The position numbers were made by a program, and so were the translations under genes. Shown in pieces: positions 6,371 through 15,193 of a DNA stretch of 37,026 nucleotides (its first letter is position 1; each line of letters opens with the position of its first letter). The notes below the pieces were generated by a model, which saw only the letters and a program-made list of their open reading frames with translations, searched no databases and was not told the DNA's origin. This DNA comes from an uncultured Acidobacteriia bacterium (GTDB lineage: Bacteria; Acidobacteriota; Terriglobia; Bryobacterales; Bryobacteraceae). The stretch is taken from contig CAIKAS010000141.1 of NCBI GenBank assembly GCA_903825445.1, positions 1 to 37,026 of the forward strand. Direction: 5' to 3'.

Positions 6371-8650
6371 ATGCGGCAGTTTTTCCTGTTTTTTTCGCTG
6401 GCAGCGTGCGCGTTCGCTCAGGGCGAAAATCACGTCCAGTGGACGATCACCGTAGATCCTGCAACGGCGGCCCCGGGTGCCAGCATCGTGGCACATCTGG
6501 AAGCGCGTATCGACGACGGCTGGCATATGTACTCGTTGACCACGCCGCCAGGTCCGATCCCCACAACCATCAAGACAGTCAACGGCGCGGCCATCGCGAA
6601 TGTCACGTTCTTCGAGCCGCCTCCTGTTCGTAAGTACGATGAGAACTTCAAGGCCGATACGGAAACCTACGAAGGCACGCAGACATTTCTGGCGCGAATT
6701 GAGCTGAAGAAGGATGTGGCGCCGGGCGATGTTGCGCTGGCTTTTCAGCCGCGCTATCAGACCTGCAGCGGAACGCAGTGCATTCCGCCGCGCACGCGGG
6801 ATTTAAGCGCGTCGTTGAATGTGGCGACGGGTGCACCGATGGCCGCGGCTATCGTAATTCCGGCGGGTTATTTGGAAGCAAAGCCGACTGCCCAGACGGC
6901 ACCGGGCACTGCAAATGCCGCAACCGCTGCGGGCGACAGCGGTATCCTCGCGTTCCTGGCGCTGGCCTTTGGCTTCGGCCTGGCGGCGATCTTCACCCCA
7001 TGCGTCTTCCCGATGATCCCGATTACGATGTCGTACTTCACGGGACAGCGCGGCGGCTTCGCGCAGGCGCTTACGTTCTGCCTCGGCATCATTTTCCTGT
7101 TCACTGGACTTGGCATTGTCACAACGCTGCTGCTGGGTCCGGCCGGCGTGGTGCAACTTGGCTCGAATCCGTGGGTCAACGGCTTCATCGCGCTAATCTT
7201 CTTCGTGTTCGGCCTGAGCCTGTTGGGCGCTTTCGAGATTACGATTCCATCGAGCGTGCTGACAAAGATGAACTCGGCGTCGAATGCGGGTGGCTACATT
7301 GGGTCGCTGCTGATGGGTCTGACGTTCGCACTGGCCTCATTCGCATGCGTTGGACCGTTCATGGGAACGCTGTTGGCGGCGTCGGTGCAGGGCGACAGGC
7401 TGCGGCCCGTGATCGGCATGGCGACGTTTTCAAGCGGACTGGCGCTGCCGTTCTTCCTGCTCGCGCTGTTCCCGAGTTGGCTGGCGAAGATGCCGAGGTC
7501 GGGCGAATGGCTGTCGCGGGTGAAGGTCGTGATGGGCTTCCTGGTGCTGGTCGCGATGATGAAGTACCTGTACAGTCTGGACGCGGTGCTGCAGTCGGGC
7601 TTCCTGACGCGCGAGCGTTTCCTGGCCGCGTGGGTAGTGCTGCTGGCGATGGCGGGCGGCTATCTGCTGGGCTACGTGCGGCTGCCTGGGATTTCGCACG
7701 ATGCGGAGATGGGTGTGTCACGACTGCTGATCGGCATGTTGCTGGTGGTGGGCGCGCTGTCGATTGTGCCTGGCATGTTCGGAGCGAGGTTGGGTGAGAT
7801 GGAAGCGTATATCCCTCCACCGACGGGCGGTGTTTTCGGTGGCGCTACAGGCAGCAGCAGCGAACTGGCGTGGGTGGAGAACGATCTGAACGGAGCGTTC
7901 ACACAGGCGAAGGCGGGCGGCAAGTTTGTGCTTGTGAACTTCACCGGCTATGCCTGCACCAATTGCCACTGGATGAAAGCGAACATGTTCACCAAGCCTG
8001 AGATTTCCGGCGTGATGAAGAACATGGTGCTGGTGGATCTGTACACGGACGGCACCGACGACGCGTCGGTCGCGAATCAGAAGCTTGAAGAGGATACGTT
8101 CAAGACGGTGGCGATTCCGTTCTACGTGCTCTACGATGCGGATCGGAATGTGATCGCGACGTTTCCCGGGTTGACGAAACAGCCAAGCGAGTATCTGGCG
8201 TTTTTGAATACGCGCGGAAATGGCGGATCGCGGGCGGCTGCGGCTGCGGAAGGTTCTCTCGCCAACACGCCGTTTAAGACTCTGGAAGGCGCGACGATTT
8301 CGACGTCCGACTGGAAGGGCAAAGTAATCGTGCTGAACTACTGGGCAACGTGGTGCATCCCGTGCCGCGCGGAGATCCCCGAGTTTAACAAGATGCATCA
8401 GGATCTGTCGGCGAAGGGCGTGGAAGTGGTCGGAATTTCCATGGATGAGGATGGCGCGGATGCGGTGAAGGCCTTCCTCAAGCAGAACCCGATGAAGTAC
8501 ACCGTGGGATTAGGCACCGGGCAGCTGGATTCCGCGCTGCCGATCACGCTTGTGCTGGATAAGAGCGGGAAGACCGTGCAAAGATTCGATGGTTTGATTA
8601 AACCGGAAGAGATTCGCGCGGCGGTGGCTAAAGCTCAGAACGCGGGATAA
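6371..8650 (+). CDS. dsbD: Thiol:disulfide interchange protein DsbD with extra C-terminal TlpA-like domain
   Basis: This 759-residue membrane protein moves electrons from cytoplasmic thioredoxin to periplasmic thiols. After a signal peptide (about 1-17), an immunoglobulin-like DsbD alpha domain carries C132 and C137. A core of about eight membrane segments (about 190-470) holds the redox pair C211 (TPCVFPMIPIT) and C326 (FACVGPFMG). The gamma thioredoxin domain has C529/C532 (YACTNCHW). Unlike E. coli DsbD (about 565 residues), it continues into a second thioredoxin-fold domain of the TlpA/redoxin type (about 635-759) with WATWCIPC (C662/C665) and a cis-Pro region ALPITLVLD. The extra domain may be a built-in client reductase, for example for cytochrome c or damaged thiols. 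It starts 5 bp after plsX. Confidence 0.93.
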   Translation: MRQFFLFFSLAACAFAQGENHVQWTITVDPATAAPGASIVAHLEARIDDGWHMYSLTTPPGPIPTTIKTVNGAAIANVTFFEPPPVRKYDENFKADTETYEGTQTFLARIELKKDVAPGDVALAFQPRYQTCSGTQCIPPRTRDLSASLNVATGAPMAAAIVIPAGYLEAKPTAQTAPGTANAATAAGDSGILAFLALAFGFGLAAIFTPCVFPMIPITMSYFTGQRGGFAQALTFCLGIIFLFTGLGIVTTLLLGPAGVVQLGSNPWVNGFIALIFFVFGLSLLGAFEITIPSSVLTKMNSASNAGGYIGSLLMGLTFALASFACVGPFMGTLLAASVQGDRLRPVIGMATFSSGLALPFFLLALFPSWLAKMPRSGEWLSRVKVVMGFLVLVAMMKYLYSLDAVLQSGFLTRERFLAAWVVLLAMAGGYLLGYVRLPGISHDAEMGVSRLLIGMLLVVGALSIVPGMFGARLGEMEAYIPPPTGGVFGGATGSSSELAWVENDLNGAFTQAKAGGKFVLVNFTGYACTNCHWMKANMFTKPEISGVMKNMVLVDLYTDGTDDASVANQKLEEDTFKTVAIPFYVLYDADRNVIATFPGLTKQPSEYLAFLNTRGNGGSRAAAAAEGSLANTPFKTLEGATISTSDWKGKVIVLNYWATWCIPCRAEIPEFNKMHQDLSAKGVEVVGISMDEDGADAVKAFLKQNPMKYTVGLGTGQLDSALPITLVLDKSGKTVQRFDGLIKPEEIRAAVAKAQNAG

Positions 8651-8707
8651 GGGTGCGTTAGTGCGGTTTGGACAGACGGCTGAAACAGCGAACCGACCCG
8701 CGAATCC

Positions 8708-8716
8708 TGCTATCCT
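8708..8716 (+). promoter_or_regulatory. Extended -10 element before the DUF433 antitoxin
   Basis: TGCTATCCT (8708-8716) ends 24 nt before the GTG at 8741. AGAAGGA near 8726-8732 is the ribosome binding site. No clear -35 is present. Confidence 0.45.
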
Positions 8717-8740
8717 GAGGTTGTCAGAAGGAATGACGCC

Positions 8741-8965
8741 GTGGATTTTCGCGAAATCATAACGATCGAGCCTGGAAAAATGGGGGGCAAGCCCTGCATT
8801 CGCGGCATGCGTATCACCGTATACGATGTGCTCGATTATCTCGCTTCCGGGATGACCGAGACCGAGATCCTGAGCGACTTCCCTTACCTGACAGCCGAGG
8901 ATCTCCACGCTTGCCTCGCATTCGCGGCTGAGCGTGAGCGGCGACTAATCGCAATACCTGCGTGA
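8741..8965 (+). CDS. DUF433 family antitoxin
   Basis: This 74-residue protein begins MDFREIITIEPGKMGGKPCI and continues RGMRITVYDVLDYLASGMTE, the typical DUF433 opening, and ends in a winged-helix-like region (ILSDFPYLTAEDLHACLAFA). DUF433 proteins are DNA-binding antitoxins usually encoded just before a DUF5615 PIN-like toxin, as here. The start is GTG with AGAAGGA 8 nt upstream. Its stop overlaps the toxin's GTG start (GTGA), so translation is coupled. The antitoxin frame is intact although the toxin frame is broken. Confidence 0.85.
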   Translation: MDFREIITIEPGKMGGKPCIRGMRITVYDVLDYLASGMTETEILSDFPYLTAEDLHACLAFAAERERRLIAIPA

Positions 8966-9314
8966 AGCTCCTCCTCGACCACAACGTTTCACCGAGGCTT
9001 TGCAATGCACTCGCCGATTTGTTCCCGGACTCAGCTCACGTTTGGGATTGCAGGAAGCCGATGATATCGCAATCTGGCACTACGCAATGCACAACGATCT
9101 GACCATCCTGACCAAAGACGGCGACTTCCGGCAGCGGAGTTTTCTTCTCGGGCACCCTCCCAAGATCGTCTGGCTACGGACCGGTAATTGCACAACAGCG
9201 ACCATCGAGTCACTCGTTCGGCAATACTTTGTCGAAATAGAACTCTTCTTGGCAGACGAGCGTAAGTCCTTTTTTCGGTCTCGGCTAAAACGCCTGTCAC
9301 GGAAGGCGGGATAA
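8962..9314 (+). pseudogene. DUF5615 PIN-like toxin gene with a frameshift
   Basis: From GTG 8962 the frame reads VKLLLDHNVSPRLCNALADL and FPDSAHVW, a typical DUF5615 N-terminus with the acidic Asp of the PIN-like fold. After codon HV (9037-9042) the homologous sequence continues in a different frame: LGLQEADDIAIWHYAMHNDL, then TILTKDGDFRQRSF and PPKIVWLRTGNCTT, to the stop at 9314. The switch equals a -1 shift at about 9042 with roughly two residues missing compared with the family (usually HVxDLGL). In the original frame a stop comes at 9102, giving only 46 residues. The toxin is therefore probably inactive. The 3' end overlaps the convergent helicase gene by 18 bp. Confidence 0.75.
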
Positions 9315-11657
9315 TCCGACTCTTGCCAAAACTTCCAGCGCCACCTTCTTTCCCCGCTCCCCAATCTCTCCGACCGGCCCGACACACGCCGGGCAACCCG
9401 CCTCGCAAGCACAACCCTCAATCAACTCCCGCGACTGCGTGAGCAACCGGTCGCTCAAACGATACAACGGCGCGCTCAGCCCCACGCCGCCGGAATAACT
9501 GTCATACAAATATAGATTCGGCTCCCACGCCAGCAGGCCGCCCGACAGATCCTCCGTCATCGCCACGCCCAAATCGCGCGGGTCGCACATCAGCAACAAC
9601 GACGCCACTGTGCGAAACGCATTGCCGAGTCCGCTTAAACCGTTCTGACGTTCCGACGGCGTGTATTCCGTCATGTCTTCCAGAAACGCCGCTGGAAAGT
9701 GCAGCCAGAAGGCCGTCGTATGCATCTCCTGTTCCGGCATTGAGAGCTTCCCTGCCCCCACATTCTCCATCGTGTAAAAACGTATCTTCTTGAAACCGAC
9801 AATCTGCCGGTTCACCCGCACATCGCCATGCACGCGCTCCACGCCTGCGTTCACTTCAGCCTTCGCGAACTCCCGCAGCGGCTTCACCTGGGTGTAATCG
9901 ATGGCGTCGGTATAGTAATCGCAATCCACCCGTTTCACGTAAGCCTTGCGCTCCTTGAAATCGAATCGCTCCACGTGAAACTGCTTCGCCTCGTGCAGGT
10001 AGATCGCCTTCTCGTGCAGCGTCGTCAGCGCAGCCGTGTAGGAAACTTCGCCGATGATCTTCGCCTCACCAGTCGTGTCGATCACCACGAAGTTATCGCT
10101 CGAAACGGAGCGCAGGCTCACAGCATCGGCCGGATAACTATCGGACGTCCAGTGCCATGCGTTGCCGGAAAGATGCAGTAAACCAGCCTCGGCCAGAAAC
10201 GCACACAACTCCGCATTTTCGTGTGGCCCGAACTTCTCATCCGCACGCAGCGGCAGTTCGAACACCGCGCATTTCAGGTGATTCAGCAGCACTTCCAGAT
10301 TGTCCGGATTCACGTACGCATGTTCCGGCGAACGATCGAACAGATACTCCGGATGCTCCACCACATACTGATCCACAGGCGCGCTCGACGCCACCATCAC
10401 CGCCAGCGACCCCGTATTTCTGCGCCCCGCGCGGCCCGCCCGCTGCCATGTGGATGCGATCGTCCCCGGATATCCAGCCATCACAACGGCATCAAGCGAA
10501 CCAACGTCGATCCCCAGTTCGAGTGCGTTCGTCGCGACCACCGCGCGTATATCGCCAGAACGCAGGCGCTGCTCAATCTCACGGCGTTCGCGCGGCAGAT
10601 AACCTCCGCGATACCCGCGCACGGATTCGGTAGGCAGACGCCCTTTATCGCACGCGTCTTTGAGATACGTGACCAGAATCTCCGTGGCCAGCCGGTTGTT
10701 CGCAAACACCAGCGTCTGCTGATGATGATCCAGCAACTCCTGCGCGATGCGGCGTGTCTCATTGATGTAACTTCGGCGAATACCCAGCTGCCGGTTCACG
10801 ACCGGTGGATTGTAACAAATGAAAACTTTCTCGCCGGCCGGCGCGCCATTTTGATCAATGAGCGAGAACGGTGATTCCATCAGCCTCTCGGCCAGTTCTT
10901 TCGGATTCGCGATCGTCGCCGAACATGTCACAAACTGGGGCTTCGACCCGTAGAATTCGCAGAGCCGCTTCAGTCGCCGCATGATGTTCGCCAGGTGGCT
11001 GCCATACACGCCTCGGTAGTAATGCAGTTCGTCGACCACGATGTAGCGCAGGTTCTCGAACAGCTTCACCCACTTGGTGTGGTGCGGCAGAATCCCCGTG
11101 TGCAGCATGTCGGGATTGGTAAGCACGATGTTGGCGCGCTGACGAATCGCCCGGCGCGCGTCCTGCGGAGTATCGCCATCGTAGGTGAATGCGCAGAGGT
11201 CGGAGCCCATGTCTTCGATCAGGCCGTGAAGTTCATCGAGCTGATCTTCAGCCAGCGCCTTCGTCGGAAAGAGATACATCGCCCGAGCGCCGGGTTCGGC
11301 GGTGAGACGATCCAGCACGGGAAGGTTGTAACAGAGCGTCTTACCGCTTGCAGTGGGCGTGACGATTACAACGTTCTCGCCTGCCGCCACCTTTTCGCAG
11401 GCGAGCGCCTGATGCGTGTAGAGCTTGTCGATGCCACGCGCGGCCAGCACATCGCGCAGCTTTGGATTCATTTGTTCGGGGAAAGGGGCGTAATCTCCCG
11501 CCCGCGCCGGAGTGCGGCGGATAGCGCGAATGGGGCCATCCGGATCAAGCGCCATTCGTTCAAATTCATTGAGAACCGGCGCCAGTTCTCCCTTATGTCC
11601 CGAGTGAATCGGTGCGACCGGCAATTCAGGAAACAGCAGGGACAGGGACTCTGACAT
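9297..11657 (-). CDS. DEAD/DEAH-box helicase with DUF1998 domain (MrfA/YprA-like)
   Basis: This superfamily 2 helicase has 786 residues. Walker A is TPTASGKT (100-107), the motif II box is DELH (209-212), motif III is SAT (246-248), and motif VI is QRAGRAGRRNTGS. The C-terminal DUF1998 domain carries four closely spaced cysteines (C749, C751, C755, C758; CACEAGCPAC), a metal site. This layout matches B. subtilis MrfA/YprA, a 3'-5' DNA helicase in mitomycin-type crosslink repair, and yeast Hrq1. No MrfB exonuclease lies beside it. The ATG at 11657 gives MSESLSLLFPELP. It is divergent from the cytochrome gene, and a promoter is visible at 11685-11713. Confidence 0.9.
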   Translation of the reverse strand: MSESLSLLFPELPVAPIHSGHKGELAPVLNEFERMALDPDGPIRAIRRTPARAGDYAPFPEQMNPKLRDVLAARGIDKLYTHQALACEKVAAGENVVIVTPTASGKTLCYNLPVLDRLTAEPGARAMYLFPTKALAEDQLDELHGLIEDMGSDLCAFTYDGDTPQDARRAIRQRANIVLTNPDMLHTGILPHHTKWVKLFENLRYIVVDELHYYRGVYGSHLANIMRRLKRLCEFYGSKPQFVTCSATIANPKELAERLMESPFSLIDQNGAPAGEKVFICYNPPVVNRQLGIRRSYINETRRIAQELLDHHQQTLVFANNRLATEILVTYLKDACDKGRLPTESVRGYRGGYLPRERREIEQRLRSGDIRAVVATNALELGIDVGSLDAVVMAGYPGTIASTWQRAGRAGRRNTGSLAVMVASSAPVDQYVVEHPEYLFDRSPEHAYVNPDNLEVLLNHLKCAVFELPLRADEKFGPHENAELCAFLAEAGLLHLSGNAWHWTSDSYPADAVSLRSVSSDNFVVIDTTGEAKIIGEVSYTAALTTLHEKAIYLHEAKQFHVERFDFKERKAYVKRVDCDYYTDAIDYTQVKPLREFAKAEVNAGVERVHGDVRVNRQIVGFKKIRFYTMENVGAGKLSMPEQEMHTTAFWLHFPAAFLEDMTEYTPSERQNGLSGLGNAFRTVASLLLMCDPRDLGVAMTEDLSGGLLAWEPNLYLYDSYSGGVGLSAPLYRLSDRLLTQSRELIEGCACEAGCPACVGPVGEIGERGKKVALEVLARVGLSRLP

Positions 11658-11684
11658 TCGTCTTTTCTTCGCCTCAGTGTTGTT

Positions 11685-11713
11685 ACTTTAACACGAAACG
11701 GACAGGTCGCCAA
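11685..11713 (-). promoter_or_regulatory. Candidate promoter of the DUF1998 helicase
   Basis: On the minus strand TTGGCG (11713-11708) is followed after 17 nt by TAAAGT (11690-11685). The match is moderate. It lies in the 85-bp divergent region between the helicase and the cytochrome gene. Confidence 0.4.
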
Positions 11714-11742
11714 AATGAAGTCGCGTGAGACAATTCTAGTCG

Positions 11743-14070
11743 ATGCGAAGGGGCTTATCCGCGTGGAATTCCCGCGCCCTGTTGTTGCTGGCGGCGCTGA
11801 CTGCTGCGGCATTATTGGCACAGCAGGCTCGACCTCCGGCGACGGCGCCTAAGCCGATCTCCAAGTCCGCCGTCAACCCAGCTAACAACTTCGTCGACCC
11901 CGCTCTTTGCGCCACCTGCCACGCCGAAATCGCGCAAAACTTCGCAAAAACCGGCATGGGGCGCTCGTTCGCGAAAATCACTCCGGAACATCCCGCGGAT
12001 CCCTTCCCTGCCGGCAGGCCGTATTATCACGAAGCGTCCGACAGCTACTTTTCCATGATTCAGCGCGATGGCAAGACCTACCAGCGCCGATGGCAACTCG
12101 GCTATGACGGCAAGGAAACCAACATCGAGGAAAAGTCGGTCGATTACGTGCTCGGTTCCGGCAACCACGGCAAGACCTATCTACACCTCACCGCTCGCAA
12201 CGGCCTGCAACAGTTGCCGTTCGGCTCCTACTCCGAAAACGGCGGCACTTGGGCGATGCTGCCGGGCTTCGACCGCGCCGATTATCCAGGCTCCGAACGT
12301 CCCGTGCACTACGAATGCATCTTCTGCCACAACGCATATCCAAAGATCCCCAAGGGGTCCGAAGAAGAAGGTTCCGAGCCGGTATACGTGCTGCCGTTGC
12401 CTGAAGGTATCGAATGCCAACGCTGCCATGGCCCCGGCCAGCGGCACATCGAAGCCGTGAGCAAGCCAGGCGCGACGCCCGAAGAAATCCGCGCTTCGAT
12501 AGTGAACCCGAACCGGCTCACACCAGAACGCCGGCAGGAAGTCTGCATGCAGTGTCACCTGGAAACTTCCACGCTGAAATTGCCGCATGCGGAGATACGC
12601 CGCGACCGCACGCCCTTCTCTTACATCGCAGGAGAGCCGCTCGAAAAATTCCGCCTGGCCTTTGACCGCGAGCCAGGCAAGAACACTCGCTTTGAAGTGC
12701 CAGGCGCGGCTTCCGGCATGCGGAAGTCGCAGTGCTTCATCCAGACGCAATCGAACGACGCGGAACACCAGCTGCGCTGCACCACCTGCCACGATCCGCA
12801 CAACGTTCCGCGCGGCGAGGCGGCCACGGCGCACTATAACAGCGTGTGCCGCACCTGCCATGCAGCCGATTTTACGCGCGCCGTCACCGCTGGCACACAT
12901 AACGCCAATCCCGATTGCGTTAGCTGCCACATGCCGAAACGCCGCACCGACGATGCCATCCACATCGCGATGACGGACCATTCTATCCAGCGCACTTATC
13001 CGGCAAACCTGATGGCGATGAAACCGGAATATTACGAGTCGCAGGAGAATTCGTACAAAGGGGAGGTCGTTCCATACTATCCCGCGAAGCTCGCGTCCAC
13101 ACCCGCAAATGAACTCGACGTCGCCGCGGCGCAGGTTCGCGACGGTAGCAATCTCAAGGCCGGCATCCCGCGTCTGGCTGCTCTGCTTCAGAAATACAAG
13201 CCTGCGGAACCGAGTTACTACGTCGATCTCGCCGAGGCCTTCCATACCGCCGGCGATGCGGCGCACGCACAACAATTCTTCGATGAAGCCCTGCGCCTCG
13301 CGCCAACCTCAACTGTGATCATGCTGAAGCTGGGCAACGCGCAGGTCGACTGGCAGGCGTGGCCGAAAGCCGAAGCGACACTTCGCCGCGTCATCGCTCG
13401 CACGCCGAACGATCCGGTTGCGTGGGGGCTGCTCGGCCAGTCGCTTTTCCAGCAGGGCAAGTCCGCCGAAGCGAAAACCGCCCTCACCAAAGCCATCGGA
13501 CTCGATCCCGATCTCGCCGAACCCCACAACTATCTGGCGGCGATGCTGGTTCGCTCAGGCGATCTAAACGGCGCCGAGAAAGAGTTCCGCGCAGCGCTGC
13601 AAATCCTGCCATCCAACGCCGAATGGCAGGCGAATCTTGCCGGGCTCATGGCCACTCGCGGTTCGATCCCCGAAGCCCGCTTCTTGTTTGAACGCGCGAT
13701 CCATCTGAAGCCGGATTCCGTCAGCGCGCGCATCAACTACGCGCGAATGCTGGCCAATGTGAATCTGTTCGCCGATGCGGCAAACCAGGCGCGAGCCGCC
13801 GTTCTGGCCGATCCCAGCGTACCCGCGGCGCATGAACTGTGGGGAGCTTTGCTCACTGAACTCGGCGATGCCGATGGCGCGGCTCGCGAACTGAACACAG
13901 CCGTCAAATTGCAGCCCGATTTCTGGCGCGCTCAATACGAACTGGGTATCGCCCTGGGAACGAAGGGCGATACCGCGGGCGCAACCCTCCACCTCCGTCT
14001 CGCCGCGCAGGGCAACGATCCCGCCGTGAAAGCCGCCGCCATCCAGATGTTGCAGAAAACGGGGCAGTAA
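11743..14070 (+). CDS. Seven-haem cytochrome c with C-terminal TPR repeats
   Basis: This 775-residue exported protein starts with a signal peptide (RALLLLAALTAAALLAQQA, about 11-29). Seven CXXCH haem c motifs follow between residues 56 and 396: CATCH, CIFCH, CQRCH, CMQCH, CTTCH, CRTCH and CVSCH. Their spacing resembles the cytochrome c554/multihaem cytochrome superfamily. From about 450 to the end there are at least six tetratricopeptide repeats (for example WGLLGQSLFQQGKSAEAKTA, AEPHNYLAAMLVRSGDLNGA). The combination is frequent in Acidobacteria and Planctomycetes, but its role is not established; periplasmic electron transfer on a protein-docking platform is likely. It is monocistronic. No partner oxidase or cytochrome maturation gene is next to it, although the upstream DsbD-TlpA could help keep haem-site thiols reduced. 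Confidence 0.92.
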   Translation: MRRGLSAWNSRALLLLAALTAAALLAQQARPPATAPKPISKSAVNPANNFVDPALCATCHAEIAQNFAKTGMGRSFAKITPEHPADPFPAGRPYYHEASDSYFSMIQRDGKTYQRRWQLGYDGKETNIEEKSVDYVLGSGNHGKTYLHLTARNGLQQLPFGSYSENGGTWAMLPGFDRADYPGSERPVHYECIFCHNAYPKIPKGSEEEGSEPVYVLPLPEGIECQRCHGPGQRHIEAVSKPGATPEEIRASIVNPNRLTPERRQEVCMQCHLETSTLKLPHAEIRRDRTPFSYIAGEPLEKFRLAFDREPGKNTRFEVPGAASGMRKSQCFIQTQSNDAEHQLRCTTCHDPHNVPRGEAATAHYNSVCRTCHAADFTRAVTAGTHNANPDCVSCHMPKRRTDDAIHIAMTDHSIQRTYPANLMAMKPEYYESQENSYKGEVVPYYPAKLASTPANELDVAAAQVRDGSNLKAGIPRLAALLQKYKPAEPSYYVDLAEAFHTAGDAAHAQQFFDEALRLAPTSTVIMLKLGNAQVDWQAWPKAEATLRRVIARTPNDPVAWGLLGQSLFQQGKSAEAKTALTKAIGLDPDLAEPHNYLAAMLVRSGDLNGAEKEFRAALQILPSNAEWQANLAGLMATRGSIPEARFLFERAIHLKPDSVSARINYARMLANVNLFADAANQARAAVLADPSVPAAHELWGALLTELGDADGAARELNTAVKLQPDFWRAQYELGIALGTKGDTAGATLHLRLAAQGNDPAVKAAAIQMLQKTGQ

Positions 14071-14160
14071 TCGGCGTTCACCGGTTCACCGCCGTCATTC
14101 GCCGAAAATGCAGTGAATCCCCCGCCGATCCCGCGTACCATCAAAATCGAGGTACAAGGA

Positions 14161-14373
14161 ATGAGGATTCGCCCGAACTCCGTAGCCGTTCCGCTCTGCC
14201 TGATACTGGCAGGCGTACTGCTCGCACTTGATCGCTTCGATATCATCCAGGTCAATCACATCTGGAAACTGTGGCCCGTCATTCTGATCGCGGCCGGAAT
14301 GGAGAAACTTTACTTATGGTCAATAACGCAGGGGACGACAACGCAGCGGACGCCAAACCAGAACCGAAGATAG
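14161..14373 (+). CDS. LiaI/DUF5668-like small membrane protein
   Basis: This 70-residue protein, starting MRIRPNSVAVPLCLILAGVL, has two membrane segments: VPLCLILAGVLLALDRF (about 9-25) and LWPVILIAAGMEKLY (about 35-49). The pattern 'NHIWKLWPVILIAAG' is the hallmark of LiaI-LiaF-like transmembrane regions (DUF5668). The ATG at 14161 is chosen because GAGG lies 8 nt upstream; the frame also opens at 14113. It overlaps the next gene by 58 bp in another frame. It is the first gene of an operon with a LiaF-like protein and a two-component system, so it probably takes part in sensing envelope damage. Confidence 0.7.
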   Translation: MRIRPNSVAVPLCLILAGVLLALDRFDIIQVNHIWKLWPVILIAAGMEKLYLWSITQGTTTQRTPNQNRR

Positions 14374-15188
14374 CCACCCAAACCTTCGGCGGCGGCCAGG
14401 GCGGGCATTCCTTCGCGGCTCTGATTTTGATCGCAGTCGGCGCGCTGCTCTTCCTCGATAACCTGGGCGCCTTGCCTTTCGACCACGTGCGCGCCTATTG
14501 GCCTTTGGCCATATCCGCCTGGGGCGCGGCTATGCTCTCGCGCGCCCGCAACGGCTCCTGCATGGTGTGGCATTTGACCATGATTGCGGCCGGCATCCTG
14601 TTAACTCTGCGCAATCTGGGAATAGTGCACGCCAGCGTCGGGGCGCTAATCTGGCCAGTCGTACTGATCGCGGCCGGCGTGAGCATGCTGTTTCAGAAGT
14701 CGTGGCACGGTTCGTGGGGCTGCCGTGACGGAATGTCCTGGCAACAGAGGCGGGAACGCCGCTGGCAGCGGCGGCAGGAACGATGGGGATATGGGTCCCA
14801 ACAGTTCGCCTCCAGCTTTAGCTCGCGCAGCAATGTCGACAGCGATCAACTGCACCAATCGGTGGTCTTCAGTTCCGTCAAGCGCCGGATCGACAATCCA
14901 AACTTCGAAGGCGCACACTTCGACAGCGTTTTTGGCGAAATCAAAGTGGATCTTCGTGGCTGCACCATCTCCACGCCGGATCGCCGCGCCGTTGTGGACG
15001 CCAATGCCGCGTTCGGAGCCATCAAGCTTCGCATCCCGGAGACATGGAAAGTACTGGTGCACGGCAATGCAGTATTCGGAGCGTTTGAAGACAAGACCGT
15101 TCCGCCGCGCCCGGTGGCAGGCATCGATCCACCCACCCTTATCCTCACGGGCAGCGCCGCCTTTGGCGCGGTGGAGATCGAAAACTAA
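14316..15188 (+). CDS. LiaF-like membrane protein (DUF2154/DUF5668)
   Basis: This protein has about 290 residues from the ATG at 14316, which has GGAG 11 nt upstream. The N-terminal half has four or so membrane segments with the repeated pattern 'YWPLAISAWG' and 'LIWPVVLIAAGVSMLF' of LiaF/DUF5668 proteins. A highly basic Arg/Trp/Gln-rich linker follows (WQQRRERRWQRRQERW). The C-terminal half is a right-handed beta-helix-like domain seen in 'cell wall-active antibiotics response' proteins (DUF2154), with repeating VFGEIKVDLRG, AAFGAIKLRI, AVFGAFEDK and AAFGAVEIEN. In Firmicutes LiaF restrains the LiaRS two-component system. Here a kinase and a regulator follow directly, so a similar restraining role is likely. 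Confidence 0.8.
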   Translation: MVNNAGDDNAADAKPEPKIATQTFGGGQGGHSFAALILIAVGALLFLDNLGALPFDHVRAYWPLAISAWGAAMLSRARNGSCMVWHLTMIAAGILLTLRNLGIVHASVGALIWPVVLIAAGVSMLFQKSWHGSWGCRDGMSWQQRRERRWQRRQERWGYGSQQFASSFSSRSNVDSDQLHQSVVFSSVKRRIDNPNFEGAHFDSVFGEIKVDLRGCTISTPDRRAVVDANAAFGAIKLRIPETWKVLVHGNAVFGAFEDKTVPPRPVAGIDPPTLILTGSAAFGAVEIEN

Positions 15189-15193
15189 ACGGC

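Noticed and set aside
9030-9060. Programmed -1 frameshift in the DUF5615 toxin
   Set aside because: There is no classical slippery heptamer, and about two conserved residues are missing, which points to a deletion.
12181-13275. Long open frame on the minus strand opposite the cytochrome gene (364 codons)
   Set aside because: It is a GC-bias shadow: the plus strand has seven CXXCH motifs and TPR repeats in an uninterrupted frame.
14072-14094. Terminator after the cytochrome gene (CGGCG...CGCCG)
   Set aside because: The arms are only 5 bp, the loop is 13 nt and there is no T-run; the evidence is too weak to list as a feature.
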